A stretch of 5,621 nt of DNA from JAZBPO01 sp036351675. GTDB lineage: Bacteria > Pseudomonadota > Gammaproteobacteria > Pseudomonadales > Azotimanducaceae. Of the stretch, positions 1 through 5,432 are shown piece after piece (position 1 is the first letter of the stretch; each line of letters starts with the position of its first letter). The stretch lies in contig JAZBPO010000304.1 of the NCBI GenBank assembly GCA_036351675.1, positions 1-5,621 on the forward strand, written 5' to 3'. The notes beneath the pieces are model-generated. The model saw only the letters and a list, made by a program, of their open reading frames with translations. It was not told where the DNA came from and made no database searches. A program made the translations under genes and the position numbers.

Positions 1-1
1 C

Positions 2-1261
2 TTCTCCGTCTCCGGTTCCGACTTCGTGGAGATGTTCGTCGGCATCGGCGCGTCCAGAGTGCGCGACCTGTTCGAGCAGGCCAAAAAGCATGCGCCGTGC
101 ATCATATTCATCGACGAGATCGACGCGGTCGGCCGCCATCGGGGTGCCGGCCTCGGCGGTGGCCACGACGAGCGCGAGCAGACGCTGAACCAGCTGCTCG
201 TGGAGATGGACGGCTTCGAGCCGAACGACGGCATCATCGTCATCGCCGCGACCAACCGGCCCGACGTTCTCGACCCGGCGCTGCTCCGTCCCGGCCGCTT
301 CGACCGACAGGTCGTGGTGCCGCTGCCGGACATCCGGGGCCGCGAGCAGATCCTCAAGGTGCACATGCGCAAGGTGCCGGCCGCCGACGATGTCGACCCG
401 GCGGTCATCGCCCGCGGCACGCCGGGTTTCTCCGGCGCCGATCTCGCGAACCTCTGCAACGAGGCGGCGCTGTTCGCCGCTCGCGCGTCCCGGCGTCTCG
501 TCGGCATGGAGGAGTTCGAGAAGGCCAAGGACAAGATCATGATGGGCGCCGAGCGTCGCACCATGGTCATGTCCGATAGCGAGAAGCGGACCACCGCCTA
601 CCATGAGGCGGGGCACACGATCGTGGGCCGTCTCATGCCCGAGCACGACCCGGTCTACAAGGTGTCGATCATCCCGCGCGGCCGCGCCCTCGGCGTGACC
701 ATGTATCTGCCGGAGCAGGACCGCTACAGTCATTCGAAGCAGCACATCCTGTCGAACATCTGTTCGCTGTTCGGAGGGCGCATCGCGGAGGAGATGATCC
801 TCGGTGAGACCGGCATCACGACCGGTGCGTCCAACGACATCGAGCGGGCGACGTCGCTGGCGCGGAACATGGTCACCAAATGGGGTCTCTCCGATCGCAT
901 GGGGCCGCTCAAGTACGCCGAGGACGATGACCAGCCGTTCCTCGGGATGTCGGCCTCCAACAGCCATATGCAGGTGTCCGGTGAAACGGCGCGCATGATC
1001 GACGAGGAAGTGCGCTCGATCATCGATGACTGCTATGCGCGCTCTCAGCAGATGCTCTCGGACAACGAGGACAAGCTGCACGCCATGGCCGAGGCGCTCA
1101 TCGAGTACGAGACCCTCGACGCCAAGCAGATCGACGACATCATGGAAGGCATGCCGCCGCGGCCGCCGAAGCAGCCGAGCGACGGACCCGACGCCGGGGG
1201 CGATTCCGCCGCGGGCGAGGATTCCCGCGGTGCCGTCGGTGGTCCTGCGGAAGAGGTCTGA
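2..1261 (+). CDS. ftsH: ATP-dependent zinc metalloprotease FtsH, 3' part (5' end outside the window)
   Basis: FtsH is a hexameric inner-membrane AAA+ protease that extracts and degrades membrane and short-lived cytosolic proteins (in E. coli SecY, sigma32 and LpxC). The reading frame is already open at base 2, and 419 codons are visible. Counting from there I see the pore-loop MFVG (residues 11-14), Walker B IIFIDEID (34-41), the second region of homology with both arginine fingers in RPGRFDR (R96, R99), the zinc-binding HEAGH (201-205, catalytic E202) and the third zinc ligand in GASND (D279). The 78-residue spacing from the first histidine to that aspartate equals E. coli H417 to D495. By this alignment about 216 residues are missing: the two transmembrane segments, the periplasmic domain and Walker A. 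From about residue 385 the tail is disordered, rich in P, G, D and A, which is usual for the family. A GTG at 26 is internal, not a start. folP lies 51 bp downstream. Identification is firm. Confidence 0.98.
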   Translation, partial: FSVSGSDFVEMFVGIGASRVRDLFEQAKKHAPCIIFIDEIDAVGRHRGAGLGGGHDEREQTLNQLLVEMDGFEPNDGIIVIAATNRPDVLDPALLRPGRFDRQVVVPLPDIRGREQILKVHMRKVPAADDVDPAVIARGTPGFSGADLANLCNEAALFAARASRRLVGMEEFEKAKDKIMMGAERRTMVMSDSEKRTTAYHEAGHTIVGRLMPEHDPVYKVSIIPRGRALGVTMYLPEQDRYSHSKQHILSNICSLFGGRIAEEMILGETGITTGASNDIERATSLARNMVTKWGLSDRMGPLKYAEDDDQPFLGMSASNSHMQVSGETARMIDEEVRSIIDDCYARSQQMLSDNEDKLHAMAEALIEYETLDAKQIDDIMEGMPPRPPKQPSDGPDAGGDSAAGEDSRGAVGGPAEEV

Positions 1262-1268
1262 CGACCCG

Positions 1269-1302
1269 CGCCGGGCGGACAGAGTCCGCCCGGCGTTCCT
1301 CT
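1269..1302 (+). terminator. Perfect 12-bp GC hairpin between ftsH and folP (terminator or attenuator)
   Basis: The arms at 1269-1280 (CGCCGGGCGGAC) and 1284-1295 are exact reverse complements, separated by only an AGA loop. The bases after the stem are TTCCTCT, pyrimidine-rich but without a proper T-run. The hairpin begins 8 bases after the ftsH stop and ends 17 bases before the proposed folP start. It could be an inefficient intrinsic terminator that lowers folP-glmM expression relative to ftsH, or a 3'-end stabiliser for the ftsH message. The stem is directly visible; the function is inferred. Confidence 0.6.
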
Positions 1303-1312
1303 GGAACGCACC

Positions 1313-2161
1313 TTGATCGACCAACTCGCCTGCGGCGACCGGCGGCTGTCTCTCGACCGCGTCGCCGTGATGGGCGTGCTCAACCTCACGCCCGACTCCT
1401 TCTCGGACGGCGGCGATCTGCTGGGTGACGGGGGCGTCGTCGACGCCGACGCGTTGCTGCGGCGCGCGGACCTGATGGTGACCGAAGGCGCCGCCATCCT
1501 CGACCTCGGCGCGGAGTCCACGCGTCCCGGCGCCGCGCCGGTCCCCGTCGCCATCGAACGAGAACGCATCGTCCTCGCGCTCGAGCTCCTGAAGCCGCGC
1601 TTCGATGTCGTGCTGTCCGTCGATTCGAGTGCGCCGGAGGTGTACGAGGCGGCGGTGGCGGCCGGCGCCGGGATGCTCAACGACGTGCGTGCGCTGCGGC
1701 GTCCGGGCGCCCTGGAGGCTGCCGCGGCCACGGGCCTTCCCGTGTGCCTCATGCACATGCAGGGCGAGCCTGGAACCATGCAGGATCGCCCTGCCTACGA
1801 GGACGTCGTCGGGGAGGTCTCGGCCTTCCTCCGCGCGCGCATGGCGGCGGCGCAGGATGCGGGTATCGGCGAGGAACGACTGCTCGTCGATCCGGGCTTC
1901 GGCTTCGGCAAGACGCTGGATCACAATTGCGAACTCCTGCGCGAACTCCCGGCCCTCCGGAGCCTCGGTGTTCCGATGCTCGTCGGTCTGTCGCGCAAGC
2001 GCATGATCGGCGCGCTCACGGGACGCGAGGTCGGAGCGCGGGTCGCCGGGAGCATCGCCGCCGCGGCGCTCGCGGTGCGCGCCGGGGCGCGCCTGGTGCG
2101 CACGCACGACGTCGCCGAGACGGTCGATGCGGTGCGCGTCGCCGAAGCCGTACGCGGCTGA
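1313..2161 (+). CDS. folP: Dihydropteroate synthase
   Basis: It condenses 6-hydroxymethyl-7,8-dihydropterin diphosphate with p-aminobenzoate to give 7,8-dihydropteroate in cytosolic folate synthesis, and is the target of sulfonamides. The 282-residue product has the same length as E. coli FolP and all key elements of the TIM barrel: NLTPDSFSDGG (24-34, metal-binding N24), ESTRPG (68-73), SVDSS (D104), ND (123-124), LMHMQG (146-151), DPGFGFGK (193-200, D193), SRKRMIG (K229) and RTHD (R263, H265). The two positions often altered in sulfonamide resistance are ordinary (F30, P72), so there is no sequence sign of resistance. The start is TTG at 1313; the only other plausible in-frame start (GTG at 1367) would remove the first beta strand. 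Only a weak GGA lies 7 bases upstream of TTG. The gene shares the reading frame of ftsH and precedes glmM by 33 bp. Function is firm, the exact start less so. Confidence 0.97.
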   Translation: MIDQLACGDRRLSLDRVAVMGVLNLTPDSFSDGGDLLGDGGVVDADALLRRADLMVTEGAAILDLGAESTRPGAAPVPVAIERERIVLALELLKPRFDVVLSVDSSAPEVYEAAVAAGAGMLNDVRALRRPGALEAAAATGLPVCLMHMQGEPGTMQDRPAYEDVVGEVSAFLRARMAAAQDAGIGEERLLVDPGFGFGKTLDHNCELLRELPALRSLGVPMLVGLSRKRMIGALTGREVGARVAGSIAAAALAVRAGARLVRTHDVAETVDAVRVAEAVRG

Positions 2162-2178
2162 ACACGGAAGATCGATTC

Positions 2179-2187
2179 GAGGGGGGG
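2179..2187 (+). promoter_or_regulatory. Strong ribosome-binding site of glmM
   Basis: A GAGGGGGGG run lies 7 bases before the glmM ATG. It fixes the start at 2195 and contrasts with the weak site in front of folP, which suggests that glmM is translated independently and efficiently. Confidence 0.75.
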
Positions 2188-2194
2188 ACGGATC

Positions 2195-3535
2195 ATGGGC
2201 GAACGGCGCTGGTTCGGAACGGACGGGATCCGCGGACGTGTCGGCAGTGACCCGATCACGCCGGAGTTCGTCCTGCGGCTCGGCTGGGCGGCCGGCCGCG
2301 TGTTCGCGCGCGAAGGGGTGCGTCGCATCCTCATCGGCAAGGACACGCGCATCTCGGGCTACATGCTCGAGTCCGCGCTCGAGGCCGGTCTCTCGGCCGC
2401 CGGCGTCGACGTCCAGCTCACCGGGCCCATGCCGACGCCGGCCATCGCCTATCTGACCCGGACCTTCCGCTGCGATGCGGGTGTCGTCATCAGCGCCTCC
2501 CACAATCCCTACTACGATAACGGGATCAAGTTCTTCTCGCCCGACGGAGACAAGCTCGAGGACGCCATCGAGGACGCCATCGAGGCGCAGCTCGAACAGC
2601 CCCTCGAGACCGTCGACTCCTCGGTGCTCGGCAAGGCCCGGCGCGTCGAAGACGCCGCCGGTCGCTACATCGAGTTCTGCAAGGGGACCGTCGGGTCCGG
2701 CTTCCGGCTCCGCGACGCGCGCATCGTGCTCGACTGCGCGCACGGCGCCACCTATCACGTCGCGCCCGCCGTGTTCCGCGAACTCGGCGCGCAGGTCATC
2801 GAGACCGGCGTGTCACCGAACGGTCTCAACATCAACGACGGCGTCGGCGCGACGTCTCCCGGCGCGCTCGCCGAGCGCGTCGTCGCGGAGGGCGCGCATC
2901 TCGGAATCGCCTTCGACGGCGACGGCGATCGCGTCGTCATGGTCGACGCCGACGGTACCGTCGTCGACGGCGACGAGCTGCTCTACGTCATTGCCCGGCA
3001 CCGCCAGCGCGCAGGTAGTCTCGAGGGCGGCGTGGTCGGAACGCTCATGAGCAACCTCGGTCTCGAGGCCGCGCTGCGGGAGCAGGGCGTCGAGTTCGCT
3101 CGCGCCAAGGTCGGCGATCGCCATGTGCTGGCGGAGTGCGCGCGCCGCGGCTGGCGTCTCGGCGGCGAGTCCTCCGGCCACATCCTCTGTCTCGACGTGC
3201 ACAGCACCGGCGATGGCATCGTCTCGGCGCTGCAGGTGCTCGCGGCGCTCGAGGAGAGCGGTGAGACCCTCCGGGAGGCGCGCGCCGGCCTGGAGCGGTT
3301 CCCCCAGGTCCTCATCAACGTGCGTGCCTCCGATCCGGCGCGCTTCGGCGACTCGCCGCGGATTCTCGACGCGGTACGGGGCGTGGAGCAGGCGCTCGGC
3401 GAGGGCGGCCGCGTGCTCATCCGTCCCTCCGGAACGGAGCCGCTCGTGCGGGTCATGGTGGAGGGCCGCGACGGTCCGCTCATCGAGCGCCATGCACGTG
3501 CGCTCGCCGAGGTCGTCGGCGCCGAGCTCGGCTGA
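2195..3535 (+). CDS. glmM: Phosphoglucosamine mutase
   Basis: It interconverts glucosamine-6-phosphate and glucosamine-1-phosphate, the step that feeds UDP-GlcNAc for peptidoglycan and lipopolysaccharide. The product has 446 residues (E. coli GlmM 445) and aligns almost without gaps. The N-terminal FGTDGIRGRVG (7-17) is typical. The catalytic phosphoserine is S102 in ISASHNP (99-105). The magnesium loop is DGDGDR (D241, D243, D245). The sugar-specificity loop is GGESSGH (323-329, with E325), and the C-terminal phosphate-binding loop is RPSGTEPLVR (410-419). The SASHNP and ESSGH signatures favour GlmM over the related phosphomannomutases. The family needs phosphorylation of the active serine. 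It follows folP closely and is probably cotranscribed with it, an arrangement conserved in gammaproteobacteria. A short in-frame 12-bp tandem repeat at 2558-2581 encodes EDAIEDAI without changing the family length. Confidence 0.98.
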   Translation: MGERRWFGTDGIRGRVGSDPITPEFVLRLGWAAGRVFAREGVRRILIGKDTRISGYMLESALEAGLSAAGVDVQLTGPMPTPAIAYLTRTFRCDAGVVISASHNPYYDNGIKFFSPDGDKLEDAIEDAIEAQLEQPLETVDSSVLGKARRVEDAAGRYIEFCKGTVGSGFRLRDARIVLDCAHGATYHVAPAVFRELGAQVIETGVSPNGLNINDGVGATSPGALAERVVAEGAHLGIAFDGDGDRVVMVDADGTVVDGDELLYVIARHRQRAGSLEGGVVGTLMSNLGLEAALREQGVEFARAKVGDRHVLAECARRGWRLGGESSGHILCLDVHSTGDGIVSALQVLAALEESGETLREARAGLERFPQVLINVRASDPARFGDSPRILDAVRGVEQALGEGGRVLIRPSGTEPLVRVMVEGRDGPLIERHARALAEVVGAELG

Positions 3536-3544
3536 AGGGCCCGC

Positions 3545-3570
3545 ACCCCGCGGCTTGTGAGCCGCTGGGT
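3545..3570 (+). terminator. Hairpin after glmM, possible weak terminator
   Basis: ACCC at 3545-3548 pairs with GGGT at 3567-3570. After one mismatch, GCGGCT at 3550-3555 pairs with AGCCGC at 3560-3565 around a TGTG loop. It begins 10 bases after the glmM stop. No T-run follows, so termination would be weak or Rho-assisted. It overlaps the -35 and spacer of the proposed tpiA promoter. Confidence 0.4.
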
Positions 3571-3583
3571 GCTCGTCTACCAT
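3555..3583 (+). promoter_or_regulatory. Predicted sigma70-type promoter of tpiA-secG
   Basis: A -35-like TTGTGA (3555-3560, 4 of 6 matches) and a -10-like TACCAT (3578-3583, 4 of 6) are separated by the optimal 17 bases. A GC-rich discriminator follows (GCGGCGCCC). The predicted start of transcription is near 3590, leaving a leader of about 55 bases before tpiA. This is the only A/T-containing patch in an otherwise very GC-rich gap, which supports the call; it rests on motif matching alone. Confidence 0.5.
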
Positions 3584-3594
3584 GCGGCGCCCTC

Positions 3595-3616
3595 CGCGCG
3601 GGGGCCGTCCCGCGCG
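3595..3616 (+). other. GC hairpin in the predicted tpiA leader
   Basis: CGCGCGGG (3595-3602) and CCCGCGCG (3609-3616) form a perfect 8-bp stem with a 6-base loop. If transcription starts near 3590 this stem caps the 5' end of the tpiA-secG message and could protect it from decay. It ends 29 bases before the tpiA ATG and so does not cover the ribosome-binding site. The role is inferred. Confidence 0.4.
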
Positions 3617-3645
3617 CCACGCACGGTGCTGCCCCAGGGACGAGC

Positions 3646-4383
3646 ATGCGCACGCCGATCGTCGCCGGTAATTGGAAGATGCACGGCTCCCGGGACTTCG
3701 CCCGGGCGTTCGTGGAGGCACTCGCACCGCGCATCGGCGGGGGCGTCGAGGTACTCCTGTTTCCGCCGCAGGTGTTGCTCGGGGCCGTCGTGGCGGCCCG
3801 TGACGGCCACCCGATCGGCGTCGGCGCGCAGACCGTCCATCCCGAGCCTGCAGGCGCCTTCACGGGCGAGACATCGGCGGAGCTGGTCCGGGACGCGGGC
3901 GCCGACTGGACGCTCGTGGGGCACTCGGAGCGCAGGCAGCACTTCGGTGAGGACGACGCTGCCGTGGCCGCTCGCGTCGCGGCAGCGGTTCGAGCGGGGC
4001 TGGCGCCGTTGCTCTGCGTCGGCGAGACGCTCGAGGAGCGCCGGGCCGGTGCGGCGGAGAGCGTGGTGATGCGTCAGCTCGACGCGGTGCTGAGCCGGGA
4101 CGACGCGTCGCTCGTCGGTGGTGCGGTGGCCTACGAGCCGGTCTGGGCCATCGGCACAGGTGAGACCGCGACGCCGGCGCAGGCGCAGGCGATGCACGCG
4201 GTCATCCGCGAGCGCCTGGCGGCGGCAGGACTGGAATCGCTGCGCGTGCTCTACGGCGGCAGCGTCAAGGCGGACAATGCGGCGGAGCTGTTCGCGGAAC
4301 CCGACATAGATGGCGGGCTCGTCGGCGGTGCTTCGCTCGATGCGGACAGCTTCGCCGCCATCGTGGCGGCCGCGCGCGCCTGA
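3646..4383 (+). CDS. tpiA: Triose-phosphate isomerase
   Basis: It interconverts dihydroxyacetone phosphate and glyceraldehyde-3-phosphate in glycolysis and gluconeogenesis, as a cytosolic TIM-barrel dimer. The 245-residue product has the substrate-binding NWK (9-11, K11), the electrophile histidine in VGHSERR (H93), the catalytic base in AYEPVWAIGTG (E164), where loop 6 closes over the substrate, and the phosphate-gripping YGGSV (203-207) and GGAS near the C-terminus. It is about ten residues shorter than E. coli TpiA (255), with no catalytic element missing. The ATG at 3646 is preceded by AGGGA at 3636-3640, and the N-terminus begins directly with the first beta strand, so the start is convincing. 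secG follows after 29 bp, and the tpiA-secG pair is a frequent arrangement in proteobacteria. Confidence 0.98.
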   Translation: MRTPIVAGNWKMHGSRDFARAFVEALAPRIGGGVEVLLFPPQVLLGAVVAARDGHPIGVGAQTVHPEPAGAFTGETSAELVRDAGADWTLVGHSERRQHFGEDDAAVAARVAAAVRAGLAPLLCVGETLEERRAGAAESVVMRQLDAVLSRDDASLVGGAVAYEPVWAIGTGETATPAQAQAMHAVIRERLAAAGLESLRVLYGGSVKADNAAELFAEPDIDGGLVGGASLDADSFAAIVAAARA

Positions 4384-4412
4384 GCGCGCGCAACGGATAC
4401 GAGGAATCCTCA

Positions 4413-4868
4413 GTGGAGATCGAAACGATCGAACTGGTGCTCACGGTCGCGCTGGTGCTCGATGCGCTCGCGCTGATCGCGCTCATCATGATCCAGCAGG
4501 GCAAGGGGGCGAGCGTCGGTGCGGCCTTCGGCAGCGGCGCGTCCCAGACCATGTTCGGGTCCGCCGGTGCGTCCTCCTTCCTGAACACGCTCACGACCTG
4601 GCTCGCCGTAGGGTTCTTCCTCGTCACCTTCGGTCTCGCCTGGACTGCTCGCGAGCGAGCCCAGAGCCTCGGCACGGTGGGGATTCCGCAGGTGGAGGAG
4701 CGCGCTCCGGAGGCGCCCGCGCCCATCGGATTGCCCGTCGAGGACGATTTCCCGACGCTGCAGATCGAGGACGCGCCCGCCGAGGCCCTCGAAGTGCCGG
4801 CGTCGCCCGAGGAGGGTGGTGACGTGCCCGCCGCGCCCGGCGATGGCGGCGACGACCGGGTGCCCTGA
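4413..4868 (+). CDS. secG: Preprotein translocase subunit SecG
   Basis: SecG is the small non-essential subunit of the SecYEG channel, which assists SecA-driven protein export across the inner membrane. The 151-residue product has two hydrophobic segments (about 8-27 and 57-77). They are joined by the diagnostic glycine-rich loop with QQGKGA (28-33), FGSGAS (39-44) and MFGSAG (47-52). An aspartate (D17) sits inside the first membrane segment, which is somewhat unusual. After residue ~83 comes a tail of nearly 70 residues rich in E, D, P, A and G. This makes the protein longer than E. coli SecG (110); variable disordered tails are common in the family. The start is GTG at 4413 with GAGGA at 4401-4405, 7 bases upstream. 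The gene sits between tpiA and tRNA-Leu, the usual secG-leuU neighbourhood. Confidence 0.95.
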   Translation: MEIETIELVLTVALVLDALALIALIMIQQGKGASVGAAFGSGASQTMFGSAGASSFLNTLTTWLAVGFFLVTFGLAWTARERAQSLGTVGIPQVEERAPEAPAPIGLPVEDDFPTLQIEDAPAEALEVPASPEEGGDVPAAPGDGGDDRVP

Positions 4869-4884
4869 GGATCGCAATCCGCAG

Positions 4885-4913
4885 TTGCATTCGCCGCAGG
4901 GTGACACGAGAAT
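4885..4913 (+). promoter_or_regulatory. Possible promoter of tRNA-Leu
   Basis: TTGCAT (4885-4890) and GAGAAT (4908-4913) are spaced by 17 bases. They are followed by the GC-rich stretch ACGCGGCCC, a discriminator typical of stable-RNA promoters under stringent control. Transcription would begin only a few bases before the mature tRNA. The -35 match is poor (3 of 6) and the -10 match is 4 of 6, so read-through from secG may also supply the tRNA. Confidence 0.45.
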
Positions 4914-4924
4914 ACGCGGCCCTT

Positions 4925-5012
4925 GCCGAAGTGGCGGAATTGGTAGACGCGCTAGCTTGAGGGGCTAGTGGGCTTTTTGCCCGTGGAGGTTCAAGTCCTC
5001 TCTTCGGCACCA
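4925..5012 (+). tRNA. leuU: tRNA-Leu, anticodon GAG
   Basis: This is a complete class II tRNA with an encoded CCA end (5010-5012). The acceptor stem GCCGAAG (4925-4931) pairs fully with CTTCGGC (5002-5008). The anticodon stem CTAGC/GCTAG (4952-4956, 4964-4968) encloses the loop TTGAGGG with anticodon GAG (4959-4961), which reads CUU and CUC leucine codons. The long variable arm has the stem GGGC/GCCC (4970-4973, 4979-4982) around TTTTT. The T arm carries TTCAAGT between GGAGG and CCTCT, with one G-U pair. Position directly after secG and the GAG anticodon match E. coli leuU. Confidence 0.98.
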
Positions 5013-5018
5013 TCATCC

Positions 5019-5048
5019 CGAAGCCTCGCGCCGCGGGGCTTCGTCGTT
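5019..5048 (+). terminator. Probable terminator after tRNA-Leu
   Basis: CGAAGCCTCG (5019-5028) pairs with CGGGGCTTCG (5034-5043) as a ten-pair stem with one U-G pair and a five-base loop. It starts 6 bases after the tRNA CCA. The following bases TCGTT contain only a weak T-run. The stem and its position just after a tRNA support a termination or 3'-processing role; efficiency is uncertain. Confidence 0.6.
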
Positions 5049-5106
5049 CCGGTGCGACGGCAGGTGCGGCAGGCGAGCGTCGACGGCTGGGGCCCAGGGC
5101 CGACAG

Positions 5107-5136
5107 TTGAAAGCGCAGGCCACTGACCTGTATGAT
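5107..5136 (+). promoter_or_regulatory. Promoter of initiator tRNA-Met (and probably the rimP operon)
   Basis: TTGAAA (5107-5112, 5 of 6 matches) and TATGAT (5131-5136, 5 of 6) are separated by 18 bases. The discriminator TTCGCGACCC is GC-rich, which in enterobacteria goes with growth-rate and ppGpp control of stable-RNA promoters. Predicted transcription start is near 5143, only about 8 bases before the mature tRNA. This is the best promoter match in the window. Confidence 0.75.
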
Positions 5137-5150
5137 TCGCGACCCTCAGG

Positions 5151-5227
<77 letters not shown>

Positions 5228-5241
5228 ATTCCCCTGAGGGC

Positions 5242-5317
5242 CCGTCCGAGGACGGCTCGTGGTCCGTGCAGCGCAGGTCTTCGCGCGCACGGCGAGATCG
5301 ATACCTGGTCCGTATCG
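5242..5317 (+). other. Structured spacer between tRNA-Met and rimP
   Basis: No gene is visible between the tRNA and rimP (5228-5432). Two small stems can be drawn upstream of the terminator: CCGTC/GACGG around CGAG (5242-5255) and CGATAC/GTATCG around a 7-base loop (5299-5317). In E. coli the corresponding metY-rimP spacer carries terminators and processing sites, so these stems may be RNase or regulatory sites; this is inference from structure only. Confidence 0.3.
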
Positions 5318-5347
5318 CGCGAGTTGCGGTGCGGAGCCGGGTCACGG

Positions 5348-5370
5348 AATGGGCCTCGGGCCCATTTTTC
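5348..5370 (+). terminator. Intrinsic terminator between tRNA-Met and rimP
   Basis: AATGGGCC (5348-5355) and GGCCCATT (5359-5366) form a perfect 8-bp stem with a TCG loop, and a T-run (TTTTT, 5365-5369) overlaps and follows it. This is the cleanest Rho-independent terminator in the window. It lies 63 bases before the favoured rimP start, and I see no good promoter after it, so rimP and its usual downstream partners nusA and infB probably depend on partial read-through. Confidence 0.85.
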
Positions 5371-5432
5371 GTTTCTGGCGCCGACGTCGTCGACCCGCGC
5401 ACGGGAGCGAAGGAGCAGTGAGAGGCGACGTG

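Noticed and set aside
26..28. GTG as a possible start of a short FtsH-like protein
   Set aside because: The codons upstream to base 2 (FSVSGSDF) match FtsH without a break, so the gene simply continues beyond the left edge.
1045..1779. A 244-codon - strand open frame across the ftsH-folP junction
   Set aside because: The translation is low-complexity (R, S, P, A), spans two well-supported genes and a hairpin, and shows no domain signature.
2558..2581. Two tandem copies of GAGGACGCCATC inside glmM
   Set aside because: They fall in an alpha-helical stretch where E. coli GlmM has a similar sequence of equal length, so this is codon-level coincidence rather than an inserted repeat.
2813..3727. 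A 304-codon open frame on the - strand opposite glmM and the start of tpiA
   Set aside because: It is the long antisense frame expected over a very GC-rich gene. It has no recognisable motif, it runs across a gene boundary, and the + strand encodes a full set of GlmM catalytic motifs.
5324..5352. TTGCGG with a 17-base spacer to GAATGG as a promoter for rimP
   Set aside because: The -10 match is poor and it would start transcription inside or just after the terminator stem; I do not consider it supported.
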